Positions 41,689-50,606 of a stretch of DNA of 64,000 nucleotides are shown here, one piece after another. A program made the position numbers and the translations under genes. The notes under the pieces are model-generated. The model was not told the DNA's origin. It saw nothing but the letters and a program-made list of their open reading frames with translations, and ran no database searches. Within the stretch, counting starts at the first letter, position 1; every line of letters begins with the position of its first letter. Where the stretch lies: assembly GCA_902826455.1 (NCBI GenBank), contig CADEEV010000001.1:1-64000 (forward strand), read 5' to 3'. Origin of the DNA: an uncultured Acidobacteriota bacterium (GTDB lineage: Bacteria; Acidobacteriota; Vicinamibacteria; Fen-336).

Positions 41689-42483
41689 CTAGAAATCGAC
41701 CGAGAACCCCACCCCGACGCCCCCGCCCGAGGGAGCGAAGGAGGGCCCCAGGCTGAAGCGCTTCCGCCCCCGCAGGGGCTCGCCATCCTCGCGGGTCGCC
41801 GTGCGGCCCACGATCACGCCCAGAGCGGCCCCGGCCACGACGTCGGACAGGTAGTGCTTGTCGCGCTCGATCCGAGAGACGCCCACGAGCCCGGCGAGGG
41901 CGTAGGCGGCGACGCCGGCTTTCCTCCCGTAGTGGGAGCTCACGACGGTGGCGAGCGCGAATGCGTTCGAGGTGTGGCCGGACGGAAAGGACTTGCTGTT
42001 CGAGAGGTCGGGTCGGGTGCGGCTCGCGGCCCGCTTCAGGATCTCCGTGTAGGCAGCGGTCACCACGAACGCCTGGCCCATGTCGTACGTCGCGGCGCGG
42101 AAGCGCGTGTCGTTGGCGAAGCGGCCCGCGGCGAAGGCGGTCAAGGCCAGCGGAGCCATGACGGTCACCCCGCCGAAGCTCTGGCCGGCCTCGCCGAACT
42201 CCTCCGCCCGGCCCTGGAAACGAGCCTTCAAGGTGTCGTCGAGGAGGGATCCGGCGCCCGCGGCGGCGAGGCCCACTGCGAACGGCCTCAGGTTGTCCTT
42301 GGAAAACACGCCGACGAAGTTGCGGCCCAGGTTCGGGACGAAGCGCCCCAACGTGCGGCGGCCGTCGCCGCGCGGAGCGTCGAGACCGGGAGCCTGCTGC
42401 GCGCTGGAAGGAGTCGTGAAGACCAGCAGGGACACGACGCAGAGCGCGCCGGGAACGAAGGACCGTGGACGTCGCAAGAACAC
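41689..42483 (-). CDS. PAP2-family phosphatase with signal peptide
   Basis: A 264-residue exported phosphatase with a signal peptide (about 1-28, ending S-S-A-Q-Q). All three PAP2 motifs are present: K-R-A-A-S-R-T-R-P (motif 1, K and R), S-F-P-S-G-H-T-S (motif 2, H) and G-V-S-R-I-E-R-D-K-H-Y-L-S-D (motif 3, R and H). It could dephosphorylate undecaprenyl pyrophosphate, or lipid or inositol phosphates; the proximity of dcw genes makes recycling of undecaprenyl carrier attractive but unproven. The GTG start has GAGGAG five bases upstream, in the last part of the ftsZ terminator region. The C-terminus ends with a Gly-rich beta strand and F, as in outer-membrane-linked proteins. Confidence 0.8.
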   Translation of the reverse strand: MFLRRPRSFVPGALCVVSLLVFTTPSSAQQAPGLDAPRGDGRRTLGRFVPNLGRNFVGVFSKDNLRPFAVGLAAAGAGSLLDDTLKARFQGRAEEFGEAGQSFGGVTVMAPLALTAFAAGRFANDTRFRAATYDMGQAFVVTAAYTEILKRAASRTRPDLSNSKSFPSGHTSNAFALATVVSSHYGRKAGVAAYALAGLVGVSRIERDKHYLSDVVAGAALGVIVGRTATREDGEPLRGRKRFSLGPSFAPSGGGVGVGFSVDF

Positions 42484-42498
42484 CTCTCCTCAAAACGA

Positions 42499-42524
42499 CA
42501 ACGGCCGCCCCCAGGCGGCCGTTG
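42499..42524 (-). terminator. Rho-independent terminator of the dcw/ftsZ operon
   Basis: CAACGGCCGCC and GGCGGCCGTTG form an 11-bp stem with a 4-base loop, 42 bases after the ftsZ stop. On the minus strand it is followed by TCGTTTTGA, a short U-rich run. Confidence 0.75.
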
Positions 42525-42566
42525 CCGAACCGAAGAAAGATGTTAACCCGGGGTCTTCGAAACGAC

Positions 42567-43775
42567 CTACTCCTGGCCGCCGCCCTGCTTGCGCAGGAAC
42601 GCCGGCACGTCGAGGTCGAGCCGGCCGCCGCCGCCCGCCGCCGCGGCCTTGGGGTTCGGGGTCTTGCGATAGAAGCCGCCCGCAGCCGCCTCCTGGACCG
42701 CGGCCTGCGCCGCGGCGGCCGCCGGCCCCACGTAGTTCGCGAGATCGACCGGCGTCGCGGCCGACTTCCGGGCGCCACGTGAGAAGCCCGTCGCGATCAC
42801 GGTGACCTTGACCGCGTCGCCCATCGACTCGTCGGTCACGATGCCATAGATGACGTTGGCGTCCGGATCGGCCACCTTGGTGATGAGGGCCGTGGCTTCG
42901 GCCGCCTCGGCCAGCGACAGGTCGAGACCGCCCGTGATGTTGACGATGACGCCCTTCGCGCCCTCGATCGAGCTGTCCTCGAGGAGCGGGTTCGAGACGG
43001 CGCGCTGCGCGGCTTCCACCGCGCGGTTCTCGCCCTCGCCGATGCCCGTGCCCATCACGGCCTGGCCCATGCCCTTCATCACCGCGCGCACGTCCGCGAA
43101 ATCGAGGTTGATCTGGCCGGGGACGGTGATGATGTCGCTGATGCCCTGCACGGCCTGCCGGAGCACGTCGTCGGCGACGCGGAACGCCTCGTTGACCGGG
43201 GTGTTGCGCGCGACGGTCTGGAGCAGCCGGTCGTTCGGGATCGCGATCACGGAGTCGACGCAGTCCTTGAGCTGGGCGAGGCCCTCGATGGCCTGGGCCA
43301 TGCGGTGCTTGCCCTCGAGCGCGAAGGGCAGCGTGACCACGGCCACGGTGAGGACGTTGCCGCTCTCGCCGCCGAGCTGGCCCGCGATCGACGCCACGAC
43401 GGGCGCCGCGCCCGTGCCCGTGCCGCCGCCGAGGCCGGTCGTGATGAAGACCATGTCGGCGCCTTCGAGGGCGTCGCAGATCTTCTCGGTGTCCTCGACC
43501 GCGGCCTGCCGCCCCATGTCGGGATTGGCGCCGGCGCCGAGGCCCTTCGTGAGCTTCCCGCCGATCTGGATCTTCACCGGCGCGCGGTTGCCGCGCAGCG
43601 CCTGCAGGTCGGTGTTGACGGCGATGAACTCGACGCCCTGGACGCCGGCGGCGATCATCCGGCTGATGGCGTTGCCGCCTCCGCCGCCCACGCCCACGAC
43701 CTTGATCTTCGCCCCGCGCGTCTCGTCGTCGGCGAACGTGATCCGGCCGGGCCCTTCGTTGTTGATAATTGCCAT
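42567..43775 (-). CDS. ftsZ: FtsZ, tubulin-like division protein
   Basis: The 402-residue GTPase has the G-box G-L-G-G-G-T-G-T-G at about 114-122, the N-terminal nucleotide loop [10 protein letters not shown], the T7 synergy loop (Q-I-N-L-D-F-A-D-V), and a flexible Ala-rich linker ending in the C-terminal peptide L-D-V-P-A-F-L-R-K, which binds FtsA/ZipA-type partners. The ATG at 43775 is preceded by AGGAGG (six bases), the best ribosome site of the dcw cluster; a longer in-frame reading runs into the small zinc-ribbon gene. It is the last gene of the cluster. Confidence 0.97.
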   Translation of the reverse strand: MAIINNEGPGRITFADDETRGAKIKVVGVGGGGGNAISRMIAAGVQGVEFIAVNTDLQALRGNRAPVKIQIGGKLTKGLGAGANPDMGRQAAVEDTEKICDALEGADMVFITTGLGGGTGTGAAPVVASIAGQLGGESGNVLTVAVVTLPFALEGKHRMAQAIEGLAQLKDCVDSVIAIPNDRLLQTVARNTPVNEAFRVADDVLRQAVQGISDIITVPGQINLDFADVRAVMKGMGQAVMGTGIGEGENRAVEAAQRAVSNPLLEDSSIEGAKGVIVNITGGLDLSLAEAAEATALITKVADPDANVIYGIVTDESMGDAVKVTVIATGFSRGARKSAATPVDLANYVGPAAAAAQAAVQEAAAGGFYRKTPNPKAAAAGGGGRLDLDVPAFLRKQGGGQE

Positions 43776-43783
43776 CGGTCCTC

Positions 43784-43987
43784 CTAAATGCCCTCGGAGC
43801 AGCCGGTCATAAAGCCGCATCTTAGACAAATTCGTTTGCAATGGCTCGCAATAACGACGGAGCCGCACATTTCGCAGCGCGGCTCGCCGTCGGGAAGGAG
43901 CCGGCCCGCCCGTCCTGCCGCCTCACGCGGCAGTCCGAGGGTGAGCGGAACCGGCGGGAACGCCACGCCTTCGCGCTTTCCTTCCAA
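43784..43987 (-). CDS. Small zinc-ribbon protein between ftsA and ftsZ (67 aa)
   Basis: A 67-residue protein whose C-terminal half has six cysteines and one histidine: C38-x-x-C41, H49-C50, C54-x-x-C57 and C63, in [23 protein letters not shown] and C-S-E-G. This is a zinc-ribbon-like pattern. The N-terminal half is basic and has no visible fold. Its TTG start lies five bases after AGGAGG, which overlaps the ftsA stop, so it is translated after ftsA, and its stop lies eight bases before the ftsZ ATG. I do not know a function; it may be a regulator of ftsZ translation or a division factor. The reading frame is not the frame of ftsA or ftsZ. Confidence 0.65.
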   Translation of the reverse strand: MEGKREGVAFPPVPLTLGLPREAAGRAGRLLPDGEPRCEMCGSVVIASHCKRICLRCGFMTGCSEGI

Positions 43988-43996
43988 TCGAGCCTC

Positions 43997-45244
43997 CTAG
44001 AAAAGATCCGAAAACCAGCCCATGAGGCGTCCGGTGACCTTGCCGAAGGTCCCCGTCGCCGCCGGCCTCGATGCCGCGATGCCGCGGCCCTGCCGGCTGC
44101 GATAGCCGGCCAGGACCAGGCCCACGGCGGTGGAGTACACGGGGCTCGCCACCACGTCGACGAGCCCTCCGATCCCGGCCGGCGTCCCGCGCCGTACCGG
44201 CATGTCGAAGATCTGCTCGGCGATCTCGGGCATCCCCTCGAGGATCGCCCCGCCGCCCGTGAGGACGACGCCGCTGTTCAGGCTGCGGTCGAAGCCGGCG
44301 CGACGGATCTCCGTCAGCACCATCTGGCAGATCTCCTCGGCGCGGGCCTGGATCACGTCGCCCAGCACCTGGCGCGCCATGATCCGGGGCTTGCGGCCAC
44401 CGACGCTCGGAACCTCGATCGAGTCCTCCTCGGGGACCATCGACGTGAGCGCGCAGCCGTGCTTCTTCTTGATCTTCTCGGCTTCGTTCACCGGCGTGCG
44501 CAGCGCCACCGCCACGTCGTTCGTGAAGTGCTCGCCGCCCACCTGCAGCACCGCCGTGTGCCACAGGGCGCCCTTCTCGAAGATCGCGATGTCCGTCGTG
44601 CCGCCGCCCACGTCCACGATCGCGACGCCCAGCTCCTTCTCGTCGGGCGTCAGGCAGGCCTCGGCCGCGGCCAGTTGAGTGAGTACCGTGTCCGTGACCT
44701 CGAGGCCCGCGCGGTTCACGCACGTCACGGTGTTCTGGGCCGAAGTGGACGCGCACGTGACGACGTGGACGTTCACCTCGAGGCGCGTGCCGGTCATGCC
44801 CGAGGGATCGCCGATGCCGTCCTGGTCGTCGACCACGAACTCCTGGGGCAGCACGTGGAGGATCTCGCGGTCCATGGGGATCGAGACGGCCTTCGCGGCC
44901 TCGATGGCCCGGGCCACGTCCTCGCGCTCGATCAGGCGGTTCTTGCCCGAGACCGCGATCACACCGCGGGAGTTGAAGCCCCGGATGTGGGTGCCCGCGA
45001 TGCCGACGTAGGCCGAGCCGATCTCGACCCCGGCCATGAGCTCCGCCTCCTCGACGACGCGCTTGATCGACTCGACCGTGGCCTCGAGGTTGATGACGAC
45101 GCCCTTGCGCAGGCCCTTCGACTCGGTCTGGCCGATGCCGATCACGTCGAGGCGGCCCTCGTCGGTGATCTCGGCGACGATCGCGCAGACCTTGTGGGTC
45201 CCGATGTCGAGGCCGACGATGTAGCGATCCTTCTTCTTCGACAA
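43997..45244 (-). CDS. ftsA: FtsA, actin-like division protein
   Basis: The 415-residue actin-fold ATPase has phosphate loop I-V-G-L-D-I-G-T-H-K-V near the N-terminus, the second loop I-V-D-V-G-G-G-T-T-D-I-A, the adenosine motif L-T-G-G-G-A and a C-terminal amphipathic membrane anchor (G-K-V-T-G-R-L-M-G-W-F-S-D-L-F). It tethers FtsZ to the membrane. The TTG at 45244 was chosen because GGGAGG lies seven bases before it and it starts the K-K-K-D-R-Y-I-V-G-L-D segment; the longer in-frame reading overlaps all of ftsQ. Starts 5 bases after the ftsQ stop. Confidence 0.95.
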   Translation of the reverse strand: MSKKKDRYIVGLDIGTHKVCAIVAEITDEGRLDVIGIGQTESKGLRKGVVINLEATVESIKRVVEEAELMAGVEIGSAYVGIAGTHIRGFNSRGVIAVSGKNRLIEREDVARAIEAAKAVSIPMDREILHVLPQEFVVDDQDGIGDPSGMTGTRLEVNVHVVTCASTSAQNTVTCVNRAGLEVTDTVLTQLAAAEACLTPDEKELGVAIVDVGGGTTDIAIFEKGALWHTAVLQVGGEHFTNDVAVALRTPVNEAEKIKKKHGCALTSMVPEEDSIEVPSVGGRKPRIMARQVLGDVIQARAEEICQMVLTEIRRAGFDRSLNSGVVLTGGGAILEGMPEIAEQIFDMPVRRGTPAGIGGLVDVVASPVYSTAVGLVLAGYRSRQGRGIAASRPAATGTFGKVTGRLMGWFSDLF

Positions 45245-45249
45245 AGCGG

Positions 45250-46149
45250 CTACCTCCCTGTGGCCATGGCGACGAGCCCCGCGACGGGGAGCGTGTCGGC
45301 TGGCTGCTTCGCGTAGATCCGGTCGTGGAACCGGAGATCGAAATACTCGGCCCGCGGCATGCGCTGCGCGAGCTCGCTGCGCAGGCTGAGGAACGTCAGG
45401 AATTGCTTGCGGCAGGGCGGCGCCCCCACCTTGAGGACCTCGCCGCGCCCCTTCAGCACGAGGCGGATGTCCCCGTTCTCGTCGAGGAGCACCTCGGAGA
45501 CCTCGCCCGCCAGGTCGCCGAGGTCGTCCAGGATGGCTCCCGCGCGCTGGGCGCGCTCGCGCCGCGCGTCGCCCGTGGTGCGGGCGAGGCCCCGCACGAT
45601 CGGCAGGTCGAAGCCGGCCGTGCGCGGACCGTAGACCTCGATCAGCGTGCCCTCGGCGTCCATGAGGTACAAGCCGTCGGCCTCGGCGAGGGCCAGCGGC
45701 ACGCGCTCGCGGATCTTCACCTCGAGGGTGTCGGGCAGCGTGCGCCTCACCGTGGCGTCCGCGACCCAGGGCGACTGGCGCAGGCTCGTCTTGAGCGCCT
45801 CCAGGTCCAGGCCCAGGATGTTCTCGCCGACGGCCGGTCCCATGAGCTGGCGGATCTCGCCCTCGGACAGGAAGTGGCTGCCCCGCACGTCGACGCGACC
45901 CACCTTGAGGCGATCGCTCGCCATCACCTTCGAGTAGCCCGCCCACAGCCCGACGATCCCGAGCACCGCGACGGTGCCGACCTGCAGGGCCAGGAGCGTG
46001 CGCGCCGGGGTTCCCCGGCGGCTGCGCTTGATGATCCGCGTCCGGTTCTTCGGGCGGAGGAACGGCCCCTCCTGCTCCTGAAGCACCGAGAGCGGCAGGT
46101 CGGGAGGCGGCACCGGCAGGCCGCGCCGCGGACCCGTGGTCTCGCTCAT
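45250..46149 (-). CDS. ftsQ: FtsQ/DivIB division protein
   Basis: The 299-residue protein has a proline-rich basic cytoplasmic N-terminus of about 55 residues, one span (about 59-78, L-A-L-Q-V-G-T-V-A-V-L-G), then a POTRA domain (about 87-155: L-K-V-G-R-V-D-V-R-G-S-H-F-L-S-E-G-E-I) and a beta domain. FtsQ scaffolds FtsL/FtsB/FtsI assembly. ATG at 46149 overlaps the stop of murB (ATGA); an M five codons upstream is less likely. FtsB was not seen in this window. Confidence 0.88.
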   Translation of the reverse strand: MSETTGPRRGLPVPPPDLPLSVLQEQEGPFLRPKNRTRIIKRSRRGTPARTLLALQVGTVAVLGIVGLWAGYSKVMASDRLKVGRVDVRGSHFLSEGEIRQLMGPAVGENILGLDLEALKTSLRQSPWVADATVRRTLPDTLEVKIRERVPLALAEADGLYLMDAEGTLIEVYGPRTAGFDLPIVRGLARTTGDARRERAQRAGAILDDLGDLAGEVSEVLLDENGDIRLVLKGRGEVLKVGAPPCRKQFLTFLSLRSELAQRMPRAEYFDLRFHDRIYAKQPADTLPVAGLVAMATGR

Positions 46150-47045
46150 GCGCGCGGCCTCCACACCTTGACCTCGAGCTCGAGCTCGACCCCGGCTTCG
46201 CGCGCCACGCGCTCGCGCACCAGGTCGAGGATCTCGATCACGTCGCTCGCCCGGGCGCCGCCTTCGTTGACCACGAAGTTCGCGTGCTTCTCGGAGACCA
46301 CGGCCGCGCCGCGCCGCGTGCCCTTCAGGCCGAGCTCGTCGATGATCCGTCCGGCGTGGCCGCCCGGCGGGTTCTTGAACACGCAGCCGGCGTTGCGGCC
46401 GGGGGGCTGGCTGCGCACGCGGTGCATCTGCAGCTCCCGGATCTCCTCGCCGAGCTTCGGCGCGTCGCCCGGCTGCAGCGCCACGCTCACGCTCGCGACG
46501 GCCGAGCCCTCGGGAATCGACGAGCCGCGGTAGTGGAAGCGCCAGCCCTCGGGGGGCTGCTGGCGCGCGCCGTTCTCGTCGAAGACCACGATCTCGCGCA
46601 TCACGTCGCTGATCGAGAAGCCGTACGCCCCGGCGTTCATCACCGCGGCGCCGCCCACCGAGCCCGGGATGCCCACGGCGCTCTGCAGCCCGCTCCAGCC
46701 CGCCCGGCAGCAGCGCACGACGGTGCGGACAAGGTTGGCGCCGCCCTCGGCCGTGACGGTGCCGTCGTCGGCCACGTCGACGTGGTCGAGGTCCTGTGTG
46801 TTGATCACGAGCTCGTCGAGCCCCTCGTCGGCGACCACGAGGTTCGAGCCGCCGCCCAGCACGCGGTGGGGTGCCTTTGTCTCCGCGCGGACCTCGAGGG
46901 TGCGCTTGAGCTCCGCGGCCGAGCGCGGGAACGCCATGACGGCCGCGGGCCCGCCGACGCCCATGGAGGTGTGCTTCGAGAACGGCTCGTTCTCGCGGAA
47001 CGGCACGCCGGCCTCCGTGAGGGCCGCCATCAGTCGAGGGTCCAC
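46146..47045 (-). CDS. murB: UDP-N-acetylenolpyruvoylglucosamine reductase MurB (type II)
   Basis: The 299-residue flavoprotein has the FAD-binding segment V-L-G-G-G-S-N-L-V-V, the I-P-G-S-V-G-G-A loop and the catalytic-loop N-A-G-C-V-F-K-N-P. In MurB the proton donor in that position is usually Ser; here it is C221, as in a minority of type II enzymes. The C-terminal substrate glutamate lies in H-A-N-F-V-V-N-E. It reduces UDP-GlcNAc-enolpyruvate to UDP-MurNAc with NADPH. GTG start 23 bases after murC. Confidence 0.93.
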   Translation of the reverse strand: MDPRLMAALTEAGVPFRENEPFSKHTSMGVGGPAAVMAFPRSAAELKRTLEVRAETKAPHRVLGGGSNLVVADEGLDELVINTQDLDHVDVADDGTVTAEGGANLVRTVVRCCRAGWSGLQSAVGIPGSVGGAAVMNAGAYGFSISDVMREIVVFDENGARQQPPEGWRFHYRGSSIPEGSAVASVSVALQPGDAPKLGEEIRELQMHRVRSQPPGRNAGCVFKNPPGGHAGRIIDELGLKGTRRGAAVVSEKHANFVVNEGGARASDVIEILDLVRERVAREAGVELELEVKVWRPRA

Positions 47046-47068
47046 GTAGCGCGGTCAGCCATGAGCGA

Positions 47069-48439
47069 TCAGCCGAGCCTCCTCAACAGTTCCTCGCCGG
47101 CGGTCCACACGCTGCCGGCGCCCAGGGTCAGCACGACGTCGCCGTCGCGGGCCTCGGCCGCGAGCCGCTCGGTCGCGGCCTTCAAGTCGCCGGCGTACAC
47201 GACGCCGCGATGGCCCTTCTCGGCCATGGCCTTCGCGAGGGCCTCGGACGTGACGCCGTCGATGGGCTCCTCGCTGGCCGCGTAGATGTCCGAGAGCAGC
47301 AGCACGTCGGCCTGGTGGAAGGCGCGGCAGAACTCGTGCCACAGGGCCTGGGTGCGCGTGTAGCGATGCGGCTGGAAGAGCACCACCGTGCGTTGGGAGC
47401 CGGCGCGGGTGCGCAGGGTCTCGAGGGTCGCCTTCACCTCGGTCGGGTGGTGACCATAGTCGTCGATGACCGTGATCCCTCCTGCCGTGCCGCGCAGCTG
47501 GAAGCGCCGATCGACGCCCGTGAACGACTCGAGGCCGTCCTTCACGGCGGCGAAGGGGATGCCGAGGTCGAGGCCGACCGCCAGGGCCGCCAGGGAGTTG
47601 AGGACGTTGTGGGCGCCGGGCACGGCGAGGGTCAGCTCGCCCAGGGCGTCGCCACCCTCGACCGCCACGTAGCTCGAGCTCGTGGGCCCGATCCGGACGT
47701 CGCGGGCGGAGACGTAGGCCTGGGTCGAGACGCCGTAGCTGATCACCCGACGCTCGATGCGCGGCAGGATGTCCTGGACGGGCGCGTCGTCGAGGCAGAC
47801 GACCGCGGCGCCGTAGAACGGCACCTTGTTGACGAACCCGACGAAGGCGTCCTGGATGTCCGCGAGGTCGCGGTACGCGTCGAGGTGCTCGCGGTCGATG
47901 TTCGTGACGACGGCGACGGCGGGGGAGAGCTTCAGGAACGAGCGGTCGGACTCGTCGGCCTCGGCGACCATGAAGTCGCCCTTGCCGAGGCGCGCCCCCG
48001 AGCCGAGCACGCCCAGGCGCCCGCCGACGACGACCGTCGGATCGAGGCCGCCCTTGTCGAGGACGAGCGCCACCATCGAGGTGGTCGTGGTCTTGCCGTG
48101 GCTGCCGGCCACCGCGACGCCGTACTTGAGGCGCATCAGCTCCGCCAGCATCTCGGCCCGCGGGATGACCGGCGTGCCCGTGCGTCGTGCCTCGACGACC
48201 TCGGGGTTGTCGGCGCGCACGGCGGTGGACGTCACCACGACGTGGGCGCTGCCGACGTTCTCGGTCCGGTGCCCCACGAAGATGCGGGCGCCGAGGGCCG
48301 CGAGCCGGTCCGTGACGCCCGAGCGCCGGAGGTCGGAGCCCGAGACGGTGTAGCCGAGGTTCAGCAGCACCTCGGCGATGCCGCTCATGCCCGAGCCCCC
48401 GATGCCGACGAAGTGGATCTGCTGGATCTTGCGAAACAC
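47069..48439 (-). CDS. murC: UDP-MurNAc-L-alanine ligase MurC
   Basis: The 456-residue ligase begins with the UDP-binding loop [13 protein letters not shown] and has the ATP loop [10 protein letters not shown] (111-120), A-E-A-D-E-S-D and the C-terminal D-D-Y-G-H-H-P-T-E. It adds L-Ala to UDP-MurNAc. The GTG at 48439 lies one base after the murG stop; the longer in-frame reading is a shadow of murG. Confidence 0.95.
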   Translation of the reverse strand: MFRKIQQIHFVGIGGSGMSGIAEVLLNLGYTVSGSDLRRSGVTDRLAALGARIFVGHRTENVGSAHVVVTSTAVRADNPEVVEARRTGTPVIPRAEMLAELMRLKYGVAVAGSHGKTTTTSMVALVLDKGGLDPTVVVGGRLGVLGSGARLGKGDFMVAEADESDRSFLKLSPAVAVVTNIDREHLDAYRDLADIQDAFVGFVNKVPFYGAAVVCLDDAPVQDILPRIERRVISYGVSTQAYVSARDVRIGPTSSSYVAVEGGDALGELTLAVPGAHNVLNSLAALAVGLDLGIPFAAVKDGLESFTGVDRRFQLRGTAGGITVIDDYGHHPTEVKATLETLRTRAGSQRTVVLFQPHRYTRTQALWHEFCRAFHQADVLLLSDIYAASEEPIDGVTSEALAKAMAEKGHRGVVYAGDLKAATERLAAEARDGDVVLTLGAGSVWTAGEELLRRLG

Positions 48440-48440
48440 G

Positions 48441-49508
48441 TCACGCCACCCTGCCTTCGACGAGGTCCGCCACGCGGGCCGCGGCGTCGGCGCGTCCCAG
48501 GGCTCGCGAGGCGGTCTCCAGGGCCTCGAGCCGGGACGACTCGCCGAGCGTCGCGACCGCTGCGGCGAGGGACGCGCCCGACAAGTCCTTCTCCTCGAGC
48601 ATGAGCGCCGCGCCCGCGTCGCGCAGGGCCCGGGCGTTGACGCGCTGATGGTCGTCGGCCGCCGCGGCGAAGGGCACGAGGATCGCGGCCTTGCCGGCGA
48701 CCGTGAGCTCGGCGCAGGTCGTGGCGCCGCTCCGCGCCACCACGAAGTCGGCCTTCGCGAACTGCGTTTCCATGTCGTCGAGGAACGCCACCACCTCCGC
48801 CGCGCGCCCGGCCTTCGCGTAGGCTGCCGCCACGCCTGGCTGTGCGGTGGGGCCCGTCTGGTGCACGATCTCGAGCGCTTCCGGTCCGGGCAGGTGGGGC
48901 AGGGCCGCAACCATGGCTTCGTTGAGGACGCGCGAGCCCTGGCTGCCGCCGAAGACGAGGATCTGCAGCGGCGCCACGTGGCGCTTCGGCGCGATCGCCG
49001 CGAACCCGCCGCGCACCGGGTTGCCCGTGAGCACGCCCTTGGCGCCGTACAGCACCCGCGCCTCCTCGTAGGCGCAGGCGGCGCGCGACACGAAGGGCCG
49101 TAGCACGCGGTTCGTGAACCCCGGCGTCGCGTTGGGCTCGAGGATCACCGTGCGCACTCCCAGGAGAGCGGCGACGAGCACGACGGGCCCGCCGGCATAA
49201 CCGCCGACGCCGAGCACGGCCTCGGGCCGGAGACGACGCACGAGGAGCGCCGCACGCAGGAGCGCCAGGGGAAGCGCGAGCAGGCCGCGGAGCGCGCGCC
49301 ACGCGCCGACGCCGTTGAGCGGGAGGATCGGAAGCAGCACGAGCTCGTGGCCCGCCCTCGGCACGAGCCGCGATTCGAGACCGCGCGGCGTCCCCACGAA
49401 GACGATGCGGAGCGCCGGATCCCGGCGCCGCAGCTCGTCGGCCACGGCGATGCCGGGAAAGAGATGGCCGCCGGTGCCGCCCGCCGCGATGAGGATGACC
49501 CGTGCCAT
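48441..49508 (-). CDS. murG: MurG, lipid II-forming N-acetylglucosaminyltransferase
   Basis: A 355-residue GT28 enzyme with the membrane/lipid-binding loop [12 protein letters not shown] at the N-terminus, G-V-G-G-Y-A-G-G-P in the middle, and [11 protein letters not shown] and S-G-A-T-T-C-A-E in the C-terminal UDP-GlcNAc-binding half. It transfers GlcNAc to lipid I on the cytoplasmic face of the membrane. ATG start 6 bases after ftsW. Confidence 0.95.
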   Translation of the reverse strand: MARVILIAAGGTGGHLFPGIAVADELRRRDPALRIVFVGTPRGLESRLVPRAGHELVLLPILPLNGVGAWRALRGLLALPLALLRAALLVRRLRPEAVLGVGGYAGGPVVLVAALLGVRTVILEPNATPGFTNRVLRPFVSRAACAYEEARVLYGAKGVLTGNPVRGGFAAIAPKRHVAPLQILVFGGSQGSRVLNEAMVAALPHLPGPEALEIVHQTGPTAQPGVAAAYAKAGRAAEVVAFLDDMETQFAKADFVVARSGATTCAELTVAGKAAILVPFAAAADDHQRVNARALRDAGAALMLEEKDLSGASLAAAVATLGESSRLEALETASRALGRADAAARVADLVEGRVA

Positions 49509-49514
49509 GTCATT

Positions 49515-50606
49515 TCAATCCGCATGCTGTGAGACGTTGAGGACGAGGCCCACGCTGAGCAGGGTCATGACGAGGGACGAGCCGCCCGCGCTGATGAACG
49601 GCAGGGGGATGCCCTTGGTCGGCAGCAGGCCGATCACGACGCTGATGTTGATGAGCGCCTGGAGGACGATCTCCATGGTGAGCCCGGCGGCCAGGTAGCG
49701 GCTGAAGTCGTCGGGCGCCTTCCAGGACGCGCGGATGCCGCGCCACAGGAACAGCAAGAAGCCGGCGATCACCGCGGTCGCCCCGATCAGCCCCAGCTCC
49801 TCGCCGATCACCGCGAAGATGAAGTCGCTGTACGGATAGGGAAGGTAGAAGAGCTTCTGGTGGCCCTCCATGAGGCCGACGCCGGTGACGCCGCCCGTCC
49901 CCACGGCGATCAGGCTCTGGATGATCTGGTAGCCCGAGCCGCGGGCGTCGGACCACGGGTTGAGGAAGGCCTCGATGCGGTCGCGCCGGTAGGCGGCGCC
50001 CATCACGGCCTGGTAGAGCACCGGGATCGCGAGGAGGCCCAGCACCGCGAAGTAGCGCAGGCGCAGGCCCGCGACGAACAGCAGGGCCATCCCTATCAGG
50101 CACAGCGTCGCCGCGCTGCCCAGGTCGGGCTGGATGAAGATCAGGAACGCGAACCATCCGAGGAGCATCAGGGCCGGGAACAGCGTCGGGATGAACTCGT
50201 TGATGCGGCCGCTCTTGCGCTCCAGGTGGTAGGCGAGGAACACGACCATCGCGAGCTTCGCGAACTCGGCCGGCTGGAACGAGAGCCCGCCGAGGCGGAT
50301 CCAGCGGTGCGTGTCGTTGAGGGTGGGCAGGAACAGCACCACGATCAGCATCAGCGTCGCGGCGCCCATCAGGCCGAACACCACCGAGCGCTGCCGCAGC
50401 TTCCGGTAGTCGACGCGGATCGCCGCCAGCATGATGACGAGGCCGAGGCTCGCCCACAGCATCTGCTTCACGAGGAAGTGGTAGGCGCTCCCGTGGTTCT
50501 CCTGGGCGAGCGCCGACGACGCGCTCCAGACCATGACGAGGCCGATGCCCAGAAGCGCGGCGGTGACCGCGAACAGGGTCCGGTCCGAGGAGAGCTTGCG
50601 GGCCAT
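49515..50606 (-). CDS. ftsW: FtsW, septal peptidoglycan polymerase (SEDS)
   Basis: The 363-residue polytopic protein shows about ten spans and the SEDS signature: R-W-I-R-L-G-G-L-S-F-Q-P-A-E, N-P-W-S-D-A-R-G-S-G-Y-Q, Y-S-D-F-I-F-A-V-I-G-E-E-L-G and G-I-P-L-P-F-I-S-A-G-G-S-S. With FtsI it polymerises septal peptidoglycan from lipid II. ATG overlaps the murD stop by one base (TAATG). The longer in-frame reading runs into murD and is not used. Confidence 0.95.
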   Translation of the reverse strand: MARKLSSDRTLFAVTAALLGIGLVMVWSASSALAQENHGSAYHFLVKQMLWASLGLVIMLAAIRVDYRKLRQRSVVFGLMGAATLMLIVVLFLPTLNDTHRWIRLGGLSFQPAEFAKLAMVVFLAYHLERKSGRINEFIPTLFPALMLLGWFAFLIFIQPDLGSAATLCLIGMALLFVAGLRLRYFAVLGLLAIPVLYQAVMGAAYRRDRIEAFLNPWSDARGSGYQIIQSLIAVGTGGVTGVGLMEGHQKLFYLPYPYSDFIFAVIGEELGLIGATAVIAGFLLFLWRGIRASWKAPDDFSRYLAAGLTMEIVLQALINISVVIGLLPTKGIPLPFISAGGSSLVMTLLSVGLVLNVSQHAD

